Positions 63,925 through 64,000 of a stretch of DNA of 64,000 bases are shown one piece after another. The translations under genes were made by a program, and so were the position numbers. The DNA lies in the NCBI RefSeq assembly GCF_002117125.1, contig NZ_CP019344.1, positions 3,066,501-3,130,500 of the forward strand, read 5' to 3'. Each line of letters opens with the position of its first letter. Position 1 is the stretch's first letter. The DNA is from Nonlabens spongiae (lineage in GTDB: Bacteria > Bacteroidota > Bacteroidia > Flavobacteriales > Flavobacteriaceae). The notes beneath the pieces were generated by a model. It was given only the letters and a program-made list of their open reading frames with translations, was not told the origin of the DNA and ran no database searches.

Positions 63925-64000
63925 TTAAGCGAGGCTTACTCTCTTAAATCCTACTACGTCAGCATTTTTTGAGTCTACATACTCAGCGACCGTTTTCTTA
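63925..64000 (-). CDS. 3' end of an unidentified gene
   Basis: The final 24 codons of a frame ending at TAA (63927-63925) are visible: KKTVAEYVDSKNADVVGFKR and a short VSLA end. The terminator follows 24 bp later. The fragment is too short to name. Confidence 0.6.
   Translation of the reverse strand, partial: KKTVAEYVDSKNADVVGFKRVSLA

Noticed and set aside
1..64000. CRISPR array, tRNA, rRNA, transposase or prophage
   Set aside because: I looked for spaced direct repeats, cloverleaf arms, rRNA motifs and transposase motifs and saw none.

Overview
The window looks like chromosomal DNA of a marine-type member of the Flavobacteriaceae (Bacteroidota). The evidence is three large secreted proteins with type IX secretion (T9SS) sorting domains (one type A, two type B), a fused SecDF, a DUF4293-rho pair, a flavobacterial ECF sigma factor, an Mpl-type peptidoglycan recycling ligase, and TAnnTTTG promoter elements in place of the E. 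coli -10 box. The dense 16-bp palindrome CGCTTTCGCGAAAGCG suggests a Nonlabens/Dokdonia-like genus, but that is inference from memory, not a search. No rRNA, tRNA, CRISPR array, prophage or transposase was found.

Layout. 1-4394 (minus) is an alpha-2-macroglobulin-like protein with an embedded carboxypeptidase-regulatory/TonB-plug module, cut by the left edge. 4600-5871 (plus) holds a secreted TPR protein and a YfcE-type phosphoesterase. 5980-9603 (minus) is a T9SS type A protein. 10049-13017 is the DUF4293 gene, rho and a membrane coiled-coil gene. 13262-19548 (minus) is the ligase-associated DNA-repair operon (SNM1-like exonuclease, ATP-dependent ligase, Lhr-like DEXH helicase) with a lipoprotein-like methyltransferase gene inserted. 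19600-20957 holds two lipoproteins. 21243-26648 (plus) carries threonine dehydrogenase, a TerB-like protein, a GTG-start membrane protein and secDF. 26826-29828 is a T9SS type B protein. 29905-33810 (minus) is uvrA-corA. 34027-38911 carries an ECF sigma factor with an unlisted 49-aa ORF, nth, bcp, a conserved 492-aa protein, an MBL hydrolase and an anchored protein. 38916-45043 (minus) is a probable seven-gene operon (lolD-like ATPase, DUF2721, TIGR02757, BatA-like, dihydroorotase-like, small membrane protein, esterase). 45094-59776 is mostly housekeeping: DUF5916 barrel, msrA, PAP2 phosphatase, ppa, VWA protein, PorT-like barrel, MFS, mpl, rsmA, mgtE, marC. 59870-63532 holds a T9SS type B gene flanked by a lipoprotein gene and a decayed copy of that gene's 3' end. 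The right edge carries decayed repeats and the 3' tip of an unidentified gene.

The most unusual material is the repeat ecology. The palindrome CGCTTTCGCGAAAGCG occurs about a dozen times, in intergenic spacers and inside reading frames. It has no stop codon in any frame. Several copies are split or extended by other palindromic units, giving nested composites. Three neighbouring genes of the repair operon have in-frame, repeat-derived extra segments. Other points of interest are the A2M/plug fusion, an endonuclease III without iron-sulphur cysteines, a dihydroorotase homologue without its HxH metal motif, and a partial gene duplication around a T9SS gene.
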